Below are positions 13,921 through 32,451 of a stretch of 64,000 bases of DNA, one piece after another. The stretch is from Lepidurus packardi. Lineage: Eukaryota; Arthropoda; Branchiopoda; Notostraca; Triopsidae. The DNA is taken from NCBI GenBank assembly GCA_023053545.1, contig JAKZAN010000001.1:8452565-8516564 (forward strand). Reading direction: 5' to 3'. Made by a program: the position numbers and the translations under genes. Under the pieces are notes generated by a model. That model was given only the letters and a program-made list of their open reading frames with translations. It was not told the origin of the DNA and ran no database searches. Each line of letters starts with the position of its first letter. The first letter of the stretch is position 1.

Positions 13921-16900
13921 ACGCAAGTAATGTTGCGCAAAGAGCAAACGCGTTTGATGAAGATGAAACGTACTTGGAACGTGATATACTGGCTTTAGTA
14001 CCAAAAGTTATAACTTACGGAATTATTCTAATATCGATGTGAAGCGAAGAGATGGACTTGGAAGTTGAGAATTGGTCGCGAAGGAAAAGAAGCAGAACAC
14101 AACAGCCCCTAATGACCTGGCCCCAATAATGTGTGCTGCAGTTCGCCTTAGTGCTGCGCACGCGGTGCACTGGTCGTTAAGATAGTGTTGAATGACAAGT
14201 CCTACTTCTTAATTGTTTTCTTGACGACAAACTGGCTTATAATTTGCCGCACAAAATTGCCTTAGAGCATCAAAAAGAAAAGAAATAAAACATACAAATA
14301 ACTGGTTTTTCACTCTTTTAGATCTAACTGCTGGCTTTGCAGATGGACCACAATAGATTTGGGTTTGCTGAGGTTCAAGTTGGGGTGTTATAAATCCTGA
14401 GTTGGTAAATTAGGTTGATTTGGCATAGAAACGGTAAACGAATTGCCATTTAGACTTGTCTGGCAATTATATAGTTAGGATGCTCGCCAACAAATGTGTC
14501 GCTTAGAGGGAGCATATAACACACAAGACGAAGAACCGTTCCGAGGGGAGAAGAATGGGACATTCTTCACATGTCGTCCCGCCAAGGCGCTCTAATTAGT
14601 GCGGTATGCCTTCCTCCTGACGACCACCCATAACAGACCGAACCGTTGCAAATGTCTATAGCTTGCGGGTTTAGCTGTTGGGACTTTTCAGCGTGCCGAA
14701 GACAAAACAAGAGCAGCAACAACGTTCACACTCATTGAATGAAATTGTTGGCACGTTCGATGAAAACTTTACCTGATTAGTTCCTTGCTCCTTTCACTTT
14801 TCGCCAAGTCGGCACTGACCAAAATGAAAAAAAAACTATATATATATACATATATACATAAAATCTTTTTAGTAAAAAGGTTCCTGTTTGAATTGAGGTT
14901 AAGTACGAAATCAACTAAAATTCAGACCTGGATTCTAAATCTCTTGCGCATGTCAACTCCTGAGAATGTCACTCAGTGGCATTTATCTTATCCTTTTGCC
15001 TTCGTGTCAACCCCCGGACTCGGCTCTCCGAGACCCAAAATTTCACGCTTGCATATCATTTAGCAAGTCTAAGAAAATCCAGGACGTGACAGCTCCACCA
15101 AGTAGTCATTCCTTCCGTACGTTACAGTTCCATGCATCGTGTGCTCAGATTTATGTCAACTTGAGTGTGACTGTCTCGCACTCGGTGTAAAAGACACCGG
15201 GAATGCCAGTCTGGATGTCTCCTGCGTAAATGTCAGCCAAAAAACTTTCGTGTTGCTTTTGTTCCCGTTAAAGTAATTGCGGACTCCAATTACAGAGTAA
15301 CGCGTGTGCCTTCGTTCATTAATCTGTGCATCAGACACCTCCCTTTGGGGGAGAGGGTTATCTGGAGCACTGACCTTCCCTTTCCTTGAGAAAAACTGAA
15401 AAACAATGGGATTATCGCGTGACATGATTGCCTCATTACCCGAATTACATCTGGCTCTAGCCCGAAGCTACTAACATCTTCCCGGCCGTCATTACCCATT
15501 CGTTTAGTATGCATTGGCTTTTACCCACGAGTAGACCCTCAGGAAGTCAGAATCGATGCCTTATCACAGTTGTCGAACAAATAAGCGTCTTTCTATATCG
15601 CTGTTTACTCGCGAGGTGAAGAAACTATCTTTTCCAAATTTTTCAACAGTATAAACGGCGCCACATCCCGTGGCGAAGGATCCGCGCATTTGGAAGTCAG
15701 TTGTCACCCTCCATTGACCATGGCCAGTGTCCCCTCCTACAACAACAATAGGCTTCCATACATATATGGCTAGGCAAAGAAGAGGACAGTTCTTTCTGTT
15801 TGATAAAAATGGTTTATATGAGCCTTGTACGGGATCTGATAATCGTAAACCAACCCAAGGCGTAGGCGCTTTTTAAGCTCTAAAATCGCACACCGCGTTT
15901 CCAAGCAAATCACAGGGCCGAGTCAGCAATTGGGGAATATTTATGGCTGGCAGTTACGAAAAGACTGTGATAGGGAATCAGTTGAGGCAATTTGAGGGCG
16001 GTGATGGGCATTAAAGGTTAGCAGAGGGGGCGTACCGCGGCTTTTCTATTGACGCAACAAGATGAGCATGATCAGGCAGATTCTTAGATCACAGAAAACG
16101 CTTTTCAATTGAAAAGAATAAGATTTATAGAATCTTTGGCATAGGCAGGTGTTTCTAATGCGATAACCACACCTTGCTATGCAAATGAGGCAAGCTTGGA
16201 AGGATTTTTTAAGATCTGGAAGTAGCGCTTTTTCTTGCATTATTATTTTTTGCTGGCAATCCTTTTCTGAAGCAAAATGCTCTCTCTGTACCAATCCAGC
16301 GTTGGAGAAAGACTTTACGAGAACTTGTAATAGGACTCCGGGACCCCGAGTTACGAGTAAATTCCCAATCCATGCATGTTAAGTGGTTGTAGACAGCCCC
16401 AAAGGCACTGTGAAGCATTTGAGTGGTGTTGTCACAAGCAGGTCATTTGCATGCTCAACTCCTGCTGAATCCTGGGCCATCTTTCGGCAGTACAAGGTTG
16501 TGATTGTCAAATTTGGGACATTTCAGCCCTACCCTGCCCTTCGCGTGTGATTTATTCCAACGACACCGCCGAGGCTTTGTCACAAAACGAAGCTTCAGCT
16601 TGCTACTCATGCTTGTTGTTGAAGCGTTAAAAAAGCCAGGCTAAACCCAGTTTTCTATTGGGCTAGGGGGAGTGATAAGATGCAAGGGGGTTTACATGCT
16701 GTCGTTGTAGTTCGTGTTTGGGTCCCACTAATATGCAAATGACCAGCACCACACTAGCGCTGCAGTCATGGCCTGCCCAAATCGTCAAGTCTGAAAAACA
16801 ACCCTCAGCATGTCGCCTGATGCAATGTAACTTACGTTATCGCAGAGAATAAAAGCGAGCAAAACTGTATGTATATAGTCAAGTCGTCGACTCCTCGTCG

Positions 16901-19647
16901 TTTTAACAGACAAAACAGCTTAGACTTCTTTGCCTCGTTTTTGTGTATGTGTCGTTTCACGAGTCCCCAACGCTTTGATAACCATCCACATGCATATCTT
17001 TTGCGGGGGCTTCTGGCTGACTTCAACATAGTGAACCCTTACCCCTAAAGCTCGCGCCCAAAATTTGCATGAATGTCATTTGTCCTATGCAAAAAAATGT
17101 GTACTTGTCGTTTTAAATTTGCGTACAAAAACTTGAGTGAAGATTAAGCAATTCGTTGCCCCTCGAGATAACAACTAGTATTTCTCACCAAGTCGAGCTC
17201 TGTCATTGGTTTAGACACAATGAGCGTGAACAGCGAAGCGCTATAAGGGCTGCAAGAGGCAAGTTTTTTGGCGAGCTCGCATTGCATGCAAGCCCAGAGC
17301 TGGGTAAAAGGAAAGCTAATTATGGTAAAAACCTGTTGGCGGTATAAGTTGCTTGTTTCCTGGCGTGGCGACTGATTGTTTTATAAAGGAAACACGCTGT
17401 GATTTGATGGTCCGAAGCTTATAAGCAGTTGTTTCAGCTCGAGGTTTTTGGCCAAGTTTTTAGGAAAAACTGCTGGCGTCCTCGCTAGACTCGGCCATGC
17501 GAGCCCGAAAGACGTTCCACATGCCACCAAAGAGCAAAAAGACCATTTATCATAGGCCTAAATGGGCTGGGTGTGAAACTCACCGTAAGTTTCTCCTATA
17601 AGGCTGATTATAAAAGTTGATCTATATACAGGGCAACTCAGCATGGGAGCTTTTAACCATGTATTTTAAAAAGCCGCTTTCGAGCCCAAACATTGTGTTC
17701 AGGGGAAAAATGGAAGCCAAAGCGAGGTATTTTTTTTTTCAGAAAAATTATAGGGGGGAACTAAAGGGGGTTTTGGCAGGGGTCGGCTGCGGGTCCAACA
17801 AAAAGCCATATTTCATCTTGTTGAAAGCGGGCTAATTACTATAGGGCTTTTTCTTCGGCTCTTCCATACGTAGTTTACTGTATACGTGCATTTTGACCAG
17901 CGATAAGTCATGAGAACCATGGAGGAAAATATCGAGAAGCGTAACTCCATTTGTAATTGTCGAACATCTGCTACTCTTATTTGGGAAGATCCCACTCTCT
18001 GTTGTCGTTAAGTTTACTTTCATTGTTGTCAACAAGGTTTCTATAGCGCGAAACAGCTATAAGCAAAAGTTGGTTTCTTGTCACCTTCCTAGGTATCTAA
18101 AAGGCATATTTTCTAGCAAATTAGAGCTTCTTAGTTTGTTAGACAGGGAGAAAAAGAGAGGGGGGTGGCAGACAGCCAAAGCCAGAAATGGCTGAGCAGC
18201 CCAGGTCATTTCAGCAGCTGTTAAAAGGGTGGTTCGCGTTTCCAGAGTCAATTGCGGCATGTTTGAGAAAGTTAATCATAGAGCAAGGCAAGTTTTTTTA
18301 TATGCATATTTTTTTTTTAAGTTTGGGCTCCTCAATGGCAGGCTTGTCTGCTAAGTTTCAGGTTATAAGATGTGGCCTGTTGTGTTTGTTAGTAAAGGTT
18401 TAACATTTGGAGTTCCCTAAGGCTAAACAATAACACGAGAGAAGATGTGTATTTGTCGTAAAGGAAGGGGAATCACACTTGGGCGATAAGGTGGAGGTCT
18501 CCCCTTGCGCTATTATGTTCCTCTTGCAGCTTTGGCTCCTGTCGTGATATTAAGGGGAGTGTTGCTGGTATAGTTTGTGTGCAAGTTAAGGGAAACGACA
18601 CAAGTCATGCAAATGAGATTCACGACACGACACAACCCGTATCTGATAGTGATATAGCCATGTCTTATGTTCCTGGGAGAAGTGCTCTGAGGCTCAAGCT
18701 TTTAACTTGGTAATAACAGGGCCCAGATTGAGAATACGCGACTCTAATGCCAGTCCGTGGCCAGAGTGAAAATTTGGTACGGTATAGTGGTGTTGGCTCC
18801 GCTAATGAAAACCTGACTTGATTCTCGGTGAACCAATGCAAGTTTAGGGTGAGCCAAGCGGCAGCTTTTTCATTCTTGCTCCGCGAATACAAGAACATTA
18901 CGATTGAGACGTGTCAGTGTTTCAGAAAACCACAAGGCTATATGTCTGTGGGGATAAAAAAAAAGTTTAAAATTTCAGCAGAAGACACTTTAATATTTTT
19001 TTTAAGTTCATGGTTAGCTAAACAGAAACCAGAATATAATCACTGCTCGTGAACCTTGCTTTCCTATTTCCACCTGGCATGGCAAATTAGAGATGAGCTA
19101 GGGAGTAGCTTCACATGTTCACAATGATGGACATTTCGAGGATTGTAGAAGCGACACAGACAAACGAGCCATGACGAGAGAAAGAATGGTTGCCCTCCAA
19201 AAAAAAAGTATTTTTTATTATTATTTTTTATCTCTTTCATGCTTTAAGCTTGTCTCTGGAACTGTGGCAATATGGTGACAGTAGATCCATGTCCGTGCCT
19301 TCTCCTCTCTCACTCAGGAATTTATCAAGTGTTACGTCATTTCGTCTAGTGTTTGTGTTTCGGTTCCAACTCATAAATCGAAAGTTCCTTTACAAAGTTG
19401 TTGTTAATAGAGAAAAAGTGCTCAATGGCGTCACTGCGCGAAACAGCCAAGCCTCTTGCGTGATTGCAGTGTCTGTTGGCGATGAAACATTCAGTCACAG
19501 CGACACCGGACATTCGGTTTACTAGGAAACCCTCCTAATTTCATGTCCAGAAGCTTTTGTCTGTTTTGTCCTGTGGTTGCATGTTTTTTGAATAACTAAT
19601 GGACAGGCCCACTGGGATTTTCTAGCGTAACGAACCAACTAGAAGGC

Positions 19648-19673
19648 GGGGGGGGGGGGGGGGGGGGGGGGGG
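19648..19673. repeat. Poly-G tract, about 26 nt
   Basis: An uninterrupted run of G, followed by AGAGGAGG. Such a tract is unusual in length and prone to assembly error. Confidence 0.9.
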
Positions 19674-22600
19674 AGAGGAGGAATAATGGCTGCTGATGTG
19701 CTGTTGCTCTTGTTCCCTTCGCTCTTTGGCAACAATTCCTAAAGCCAGGTAGATAACAAGGTGCTAGAGCAGGGGCTGTGAGAGGAAGGCCAAATGGATG
19801 TTATGGGTGTTGAAGATTTACGAGTTGTGGTTGGTTAGCGCCAGGTTTCCCGGGTGCAATTTGCGCTACGAAGCCAAGGGTATCGAATTTGGTGGGGCAC
19901 CAGGCATAAGGGCTTAACCGGAAACTCCAATGTCATGTTGCCCTGTGTTCCCTTACCAGAAGCCACAGCAACAACGGTCTGATTAGCACTTGTCATTGGA
20001 CAAACTTGCTACTAGCACGCAAACGCTTTTTTTCTTTTTTTTTTTTACGGTTTGCAGACACCAACTCTGGTATAAAGGGTGTGTTAACCCAACGCCATCA
20101 ATCCGGAACAATCACAACCACCAAGTAACCACCACCGTTTCTCAGTTGTAATTCAACTTGCGTATGACCGCGTAGATAGGATCGCGTGTTCTAATGCTAG
20201 TGAATTTGCTACAAGTGGGTAATTTACTTTCCTGGCTTGCCCAAATCTCTCGCAAGAATTAGTCCCGATTATTAGGTCCATGTCACTTTCCTTGTCGCTC
20301 TTCCACAGTTGTTATTTGTTTTTAGGATTTTGATTGTTGTTTTATATTTTTAAAAAATAATACGGATTTCTGGCGTGTTTGTTCTGTCTGAAGTAAGCGT
20401 TCCACTTTCGATTTTGGACTCGCCAAGCTTGAAGGCTTTACTCTGAATTGGAAACCTCGAAAAATTTCAATTTTCTATGGCGCGAAAGGTTGTCACTCCT
20501 ATAGGCTTAAGGGAAAAGTAGCAATAGAACATATTCTTTGTAGGCTGAAAAGCAGAAGAAGAAAAAGCTCGATTTGATTTCGTTGATGGCAGAAAAGAAT
20601 GGACGACAAGATTGTTAGTGTTGGGAATAACAATGGCTTTGACAGTCGTAAATTAAGTTATCTTTTTCCTGACCATGCAGTCCTTCGTCTCTTTTTCGGA
20701 TGAGACCTTTTGTTTTCGTTTTGTTAAAAAATAGGGCTATTGTGTTTGTAACGACCTGAAGGGAATTACCTTTTTGGCTGAAGGAAAGATTCAATGAAAA
20801 AAATGTTTTTTTGGGTGAGAGGAAAACTTATGTTCTAAGTATGGTTTTGAGTTTTTTAAGTTGTGACGTGTTTTATATAGCGTGCATTCGGGGCGGATCC
20901 CGGGCAAATTACCGATTTCGCAGCCGTCTACCTCTTTTCTATTCTCGTCAGAAAGGCTCTTCCAGCCTCTGGAAAAAAAAGTTATCGCCGCCGTTGCTCC
21001 TACTTTTTATGTTGATGTTTCGTTCTGGGGACGTGTAGACCCATATTTGATGATGAGCAAATTTTCCCGCCATGATTTAGCCAAGAGTAACCTCACACAA
21101 ACAAACCTTCACTCCAACCGGAGACATGACAACAAAAGCGAAACACGCCATAACCCATTGTGGCCTGCTTTTATTTCCTTGACAAGTGACTTTTCTCTGC
21201 CGCGCTAAGACTTTTTATTCTTCAAAGTTTTTGGAACTTCTTGCAATCATGGCCGTTCCTAACACTTCGTCACGATCGTTTCCCACCCCCGAAAGAATAG
21301 GTCTGTGTCCCCCAGCTACACTGCAACTGTAAATCACATCGGTCACGGGTACCAGAATTTCTCGAACGAACAGATATAAAACGAAACAAGGCACAAAATC
21401 TTAAAGAAGTTCTATAAGACTGGCAAGCGTACCTCTTAATTAGATTGTTGGCTAGTATACGTAAAGGTTTACGGGTTATTTCTTCCTGAAAAATGTGTCC
21501 TTTTATAGCACCTTTTATACCCCACACGCATGCATTGTTGAACCAATAAGGAAACCAAACCGAAAACCAGAGAAACCTTCTTTATTCGCGTTATTTTGGA
21601 AAGAATAAAAGCCCTCGTACGGTTAACAGCAGTAAAAGACATCCCTGCCGGCTACATTACAAGAACGGTTAATGCATGTCAAAAGAGAAGGGAGGTCACT
21701 TAACCAGCCTAATCATTGATCCTTTGCTTCCCCTTTAAGCTTATTAGTAATCAAATTGGGGGACTCGGATTGATCCAAGTTGCCCTCTTTTGTTGCACTC
21801 TGATCTGCTTTTCTTTCCACTTCTAGTGACATATCCCTCCTTTCTGATTACGAGGTAACAAAGACAAGACCATCGATTCATTTCATGCCAATTGACTGCT
21901 GATAGAGGGTGGCTGCTACGACAGAACTGAATCGGGGGTGTCCTAAAAGAGCCTCGCAGGGCAGCACACAGGGTGCAATACCAACAACGTAGGGTGTCCC
22001 CCTTTATCTCACTGGAATCAGCATTCAACCCCCCGTTAACTTTATAACTCCCAGCGTGACCCAATCTGTTGTATAACTCGGGTGTCAAAGGGCGTTTCGT
22101 GTCAATGGTGTCTCATGCTAATGTCCCTCGCGTATTTGTGCTTACGTAGAATTCCGAATATACCACGCAGCTTCGTTTTCCGATGCTCAAAGCTTGTCCA
22201 AAAGACCTACGTTTGAGGCAGTTTTCTGTGAAAGATTTTGGCAGCTTGTCACTGATAAGCAGGCAACAACGATGATTGCCTTTTATACTTAAACTGTCCT
22301 ACATAAGCTTAAGCGTCAAATACCTTCCCATCAAAACTCCAAACATTTTTGTGTTATGTTTGCTGGTAGTGTACTGACCTTATAGATTCAGGGTGGAGAT
22401 GAAAATCCCCCTGTAATTAGAAGGTGTGGTTTTTTTCAATTTAATATTAAATGTAATTGAACTGGACGGTATATCTTGCATTTGTTTCCTATTTCCTGGT
22501 TTAACGGGTAGAAGTTGGTTTGAAATGTTGCGTGTGGTATAGCATTGAGGATGGGGCGCTAAGATTGCCACGGCGGAGTGCGATTGTATAGAGAAAATGG

Positions 22601-24735
22601 CAAGTGTTGGATTAGGCATCTTCTCGCTTCACATCAACTGGTAGTTTGCTCGTCTGCAACGGCCACAACTCTATTTCGCGGCTCGCTGGACCACGACGTT
22701 GGAAGCAGGGCAATCTTCGTCGAGCTGGAAAGCTTTCTCGCGGAGATCCCAGCACCAGCTTCCTTCTTACTTTGCACACAGATTGAGCATCGCAGCCATC
22801 GTCTCGATAGGGCTATTAGAGACAGATCATAAAGCACTGATGTGAACAGTTGGAACGGCCGAGCCAGTCCCAACTATATCTCGCGTGCCGTTTTCTGTAT
22901 TAGAAGTGTTTCGACGATGCGGAAGACGATCCTTTTGGGCTTGTTAAATATTTGCGAGCCTAAAACACGAGCTTTAGCTGATCCTTGGAAGGACCATGCT
23001 ATTATTACTGTGCATTACTTTCTTTAACAAGGCTGGACAAGGTGCTTTAGAATGTCCAGCTTGACAAAGACAACTTTAATTTAGCCGACCAAACTTACCA
23101 TTGCCACAACAAAGGAATGTAGTATGTATTATGTATAATCCTAATGGGATTATAATAGATAATAAAGGAATGTAGGAGAGGCTTAATAAGCAACGCGAAC
23201 GGGAGCATAGGCTTGGGCTTTGCGAAAGGGAGAAAAAGTAGTTATGGATGAGAGGGTCAATTACAAGAGGCTTTAATAGACGTCTTCTCACCATTTGTTT
23301 TCTGTACTTGTCTAAGTGGTACCCGAACAGAAGAGGAAAGTGTTTTGTGTGCTAAGGTAACGTTCGGGGAAATGGCCCAGGTCTCGTGATGGGTGCGCTA
23401 CCGAGATTGGTTTGATTATTGCATGAGCCACGTAATGGAATTGGGCAGGCAGTCTCACACAGCCAAGTGACACGAAAGGGGCCACGACGTGCCAAGCAAG
23501 TTGTATAGTCTTCCTAGCTTGGGTAGTTAATCTTGTTGGCTTCTCCACAGCCAAAGCGAAAAGTGCACCAGCTCTGGAAGACCAATGTGGGGGCAAACAA
23601 AAAAACAAAGATGGATCACCTTACAGCATTACCACACACGTTAACTGCCAAATTTCTAATAGCTTCCTGATGGTTGGGAACCGCTGCTGCTGGAGGCGCC
23701 CTTTGCAATTCTTATACTTAGGTTTGATAGACAGACAAGACGGATTGGCGTCAGGTTATGGATGCGTGTAATCGGATTGTAAAAGAAAAATAAATCAAGA
23801 CCGCGGTAAAGGAACAGACTCACAATATCCATAGGAAAATTAGCTATATTTCGGGCAATTCCAAATGTTGGCTTACCTTAAGATCAACGATTAATTTTCT
23901 GGGTTAATTTAAAGCGAGAGAAACCGAAGATACATTGCCCAATTACTCTTCGTTATATTAATGGAATGGTAGACGGGATAGTAGAGGAATCCGTAGCTTT
24001 TCTATTTACTCTTGTGCGATCTGTTTTATTTGTTATTAGCTTCGGTAAAATGTATTCGGTCAACTTAGGCCGAAACCTAATTTTCAACTGGTTTCCTTGT
24101 AGCTAAGCTCACGGAACCCCAAAATACTGAAGCTCAGATTTTCGAGTCGTTATAGTAAGTAAAGTGGAAATGTGGTTTGATGCACTATCTAGTTAAAGTG
24201 GCAGGTTATGTGGTACTTTTTTGTTACGGTAAATAAAGAAGGCTGATCATGCTCCGTCGCACGAGTCCGGTTTCCCTTTACACAAAAAATAACATACAGA
24301 ACTCAGGTTTTGCGCATGAATGGGTTTCGGACAAGATAAGGTCATCTTAGATAACGTTAGATTGATAAGGTCAGAATTTATTAAAAATTGCAAAAAGCAT
24401 GGCGGTCTGTATTTGATTAACTTATTTTCAGGGACGTGCCTATTGCGGTTCATCAAGGGGCTGGCTGCCAGCGGCTTGTGATTAAATCTCTTTCTCGTTT
24501 TTTTTTTGTTTTTTTAGGAACCATAACTTGTGGACTAGTTTTTCACGATTTCCATTTAGATAATATTGTTTCCCAGTATGCGTGACTTGTTTAAAATCAG
24601 AAAAAAAAGAGGGGGAAAAAATATGTACATCGAGGAATCCAACTCAAGAATTCCGTTGCATTAACAAGTTACTTTATATATCATCAAGTAAGAGTTTCAT
24701 CTTTTCAAATTTCTAGGAAAGGCTAATTTCTTACA

Positions 24736-25041
24736 ATGAAGTATCTTGCTATGTACATTTTCAAAATTAATATTCGTTGGCCACCACGGAGCTTAAGAAT
24801 AACATTGCACAAGAGTAAAATGATTATAGAAGTGATAGTAAAGCTGATAATTTTGTATTTTGTAACATTCGTATTTGTCTTCTTATCGGCATTTTTATAT
24901 TCCCGTACTCGAATATTTCTGACAACTCGAAGGCAACAAAACTTTCCGGACACATGGTCGGAAACTTCATGGTGGTCAAGAAATCAGAGGTTCTTGCGAG
25001 AACAAAATATGCAAATTAAGAGAAACAACAGATGTCTTTAG
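24736..25041 (+). CDS. Possible small ORF with one membrane segment (weak)
   Basis: An ATG-started frame of 101 codons in AT-rich DNA about 500 bp upstream of the S1P gene. The predicted product has one hydrophobic stretch at about residues 29-54 (rich in I, V, L, F), followed by basic residues. I recognise no family. The AT-rich composition makes a chance hydrophobic frame likely. I see no splice sites or neighbours that support it. Confidence 0.12.
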   Translation: MKYLAMYIFKINIRWPPRSLRITLHKSKMIIEVIVKLIILYFVTFVFVFLSAFLYSRTRIFLTTRRQQNFPDTWSETSWWSRNQRFLREQNMQIKRNNRCL

Positions 25042-25529
25042 TACTACCATGCATTTCAGAAGTCAGATCAAACCCAGATTTCGATATTAATCGGCTTGGA
25101 ACCCTAGTTGAGCGTGGAAAGGTTAGCCGATTGCGGGAAAGTACAGCTAGTAAATTTTCGTGTTGGTAGATCGCTGTTCATTACTTAACCGTAGTTCGTT
25201 GTTCACTACTTATTATCTTACATTGTAAACAATGCAGAAGGGTGTCAGCTTCTAGCATGTGAACAAAGGAAGCAGTGTGATTACTTGTGAATGAGATTTA
25301 ATTAGATTACAATCTTTATACAGTTGATAGCGGTTTGGCATCAAATTTCACTATGAAATGGATGGTCGCCAAAGTTGTCGATGTACATTTTGTTTAAGGT
25401 GCGAATTTTTTACCTGATTTTTCTTAATAATCTCAATCTGTGTAGTTCAATTATTCAATTAAGAAGACTTCCTGTTTGTGTGGAAACGTTTCAGATAAGG
25501 ATTCTGCTGTACTTACTTCAGCTGTTCAG

Positions 25530-30599
<5,070 letters not shown>

Positions 30600-31116
30600 G
30601 GTCAGTTCACATGTCCTTTGTTGATAAGTTTCTCTCGTTTCGATCTTTGGATTTCTCCTTTTTTTGAGGTCACTGAAAATACTCGATTAATGCGTCGAAC
30701 GGCTTTACAAGATTCCCGTTCAGTCCGTTCTCTTTAAAGGCAAAGCACTCTTCCAAAATAGGTCATTGCTGTACTACTTCCTAGTGAAAGTAATGACTCG
30801 TCAACTTTTTGTGCACATCGAGGACGTTCACATTATGCCGATTTTTTTACTGTGTTTTTTTTTTTTTTAATTAGTATTTTTTCGTTTTCAGTCTTTACAG
30901 GTCCTTTTCAGCAACGGAGTGTTAAGTTTTTGTCGTAGATGACAAAACCCTACAAAACCTTGGGCAGTGCAACTAGTGTGTGTTGACTTTGTTTATTTAA
31001 TGCTCCTGCTCCTAAACATTTGTTCTTTTAAAATATACCAAGTCATGCCTTTCCAATTTCACGCAGTTGCGAAAACAATTGTTATTTTTCTTTACGCAAA
31101 GACATACCGAAAGCTT
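30600..31116. other. Intergenic gap between convergent MBTPS1 and NUDT19
   Basis: Probably the two 3' UTRs. No coding sequence is seen, and only short T-runs stand out. Confidence 0.6.
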
Positions 31117-32451
31117 TTAGAGTTTTCCTACAAGGTCTCTTTTTAAATTTGGATATTCTAAAGGCTTTAAATGCCCGCATGGATCTTTGATGTTACAATG
31201 CAACCGGGATTCGCTTTTCGATCGGTGTTCCATACGGTGGAGGTGCGCCCCTGGAGTACTTCCCATATTGTGATCTAAAGAAGGCGTTTTGGATTGACCT
31301 TCACAATCTGGATCCGAAGGGTACGACGAATCGCCTACGTTTTTAAAAGAATGTAGATTAGTATGTCGTTTTGGTAGCAGAACATGATCTGCAAGCACAT
31401 AACTTTCGAACCTGGCAGCAAAAGTGAAAGCACTATGGCTGATTCTTGAAGAATTTGCTGATGGACTGGCAACCATCGGTGGCAACCCAAAGGTTCACGG
31501 TCATTCAGAAACTTCGACAAGGCCGCGAATGATTGGATGTTGGCCAAGCGGCACATTTCATAAACTTGTGGAGGGCCAAGACGCAAACAGTCCTTCTTGG
31601 ATTGTTCCAGCGCAGCTAACGGCGTGCTCCACTGGAGGTAAGAGAGGCCACAGGAAGGAAAAAGATTACAACGAAGTTTTTTTTACTGGTTAACAATAGT
31701 GAAAAGGGAGCAAGGTAAACCGCTATTTACTTATTACTTGTACGTTGGCGATTTCTTTCTGATCTATGCTAATACGCGGTAGACTGGGAAGTGTTATGAA
31801 ATAGAATATAGTGTCGTATCTCCTCGGTCCAAGGTGAGCTGGTGTAAGCCAATTGCTCCACTCGTACATGCAGGATATTGCTGGGTAGAGACCAAATGTG
31901 CCACATAGTACAAAGAACTCATTAGAATCAGCGTAAACTTTGCGTCGCCATTCCTCCAGATCAACGCCCATTCTGTCTAAATCATCAGCCGGAACGATAG
32001 ACCCTCCGGAGGCTGAGTTGGAACAAAGCAAAAGTCCCGTCTCTTCAAACGTTTCCCGAACGGCTGCAATCCGGCAAGTAATTTCATCCACTTGCCTGAA
32101 CAAAGGCGGTCGGGGCCCGCGAATTTGCGCAGTACGCTCTAGGACATTGTTTAACATCACAGGGGCACATTTTTTAAAATAAGGGAGCCACTGTGTAGAA
32201 TTATCCGTGGACTCAATCAACCCGCCCGGAAAAACGTAAGTATTAGCCATAAATCCGGATTTGGCGCTTCTTTTGAGAAGTAATAGTCGATAGTCAAATC
32301 GGTCATCTTCGACGATGTCAATTGCTGACGGTGACGGGTTTGTTTGGCTGGTTTTGCTTGCATTTGTTGTAGGAGTAACTTTGGGGTTTAAATAACTTGA
32401 ACGGGCAGCTACAAGCAGGGAGGCTGCATTTCTCCATCGAGGTGAGGTCAT
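31117..32451 (-). CDS. NUDT19: NUDT19-type Nudix hydrolase, two exons, apparent C-terminal frameshift
   Basis: NUDT19 proteins are peroxisomal or mitochondrial CoA diphosphatases. Exon 1 is 32451-31738 (238 codons). Exon 2 starts at 31631 and joins in phase 0, giving VQ|WSTPLAALEQ where NUDT19 has YQWLSPSEA. Family features: RLLLLKRSAKSGFM, VFPGG, then a long insertion before the Nudix core RETFEETG, and later LGPPQVYEMCRL. After LLPG (codon 31412-31410) the exon-2 frame degenerates. Meanwhile the -1 frame carries the expected continuation (ESYVLADH, then CNIKDPCGHLKPL) to a stop at 31117. The end is GKL, a possible variant peroxisomal PTS1; mammalian NUDT19 ends AHL. Either one base is missing from the sequence or this copy is damaged. 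The rest of the protein looks intact. Confidence 0.85.

Larger units (their letters stand above)
8062..25529. other. 17-kb region without a supported gene
   Basis: Apart from the 3' UTR of Tbx20 and the promoter of the S1P gene, I see no coding sequence with a recognisable family. The open frames here are short, overlap on both strands and lack domain-like composition. The region contains long homopolymers, (TA)n runs and AT-rich low-complexity DNA near 13780-13920. Its size beside a developmental regulator suggests cis-regulatory content, but that is inference. Confidence 0.6.

Noticed and set aside
22578-22873. Overlapping open frames on both strands
   Set aside because: Equally long frames on both strands with no domain-like motifs suggest chance in locally GC-richer DNA.
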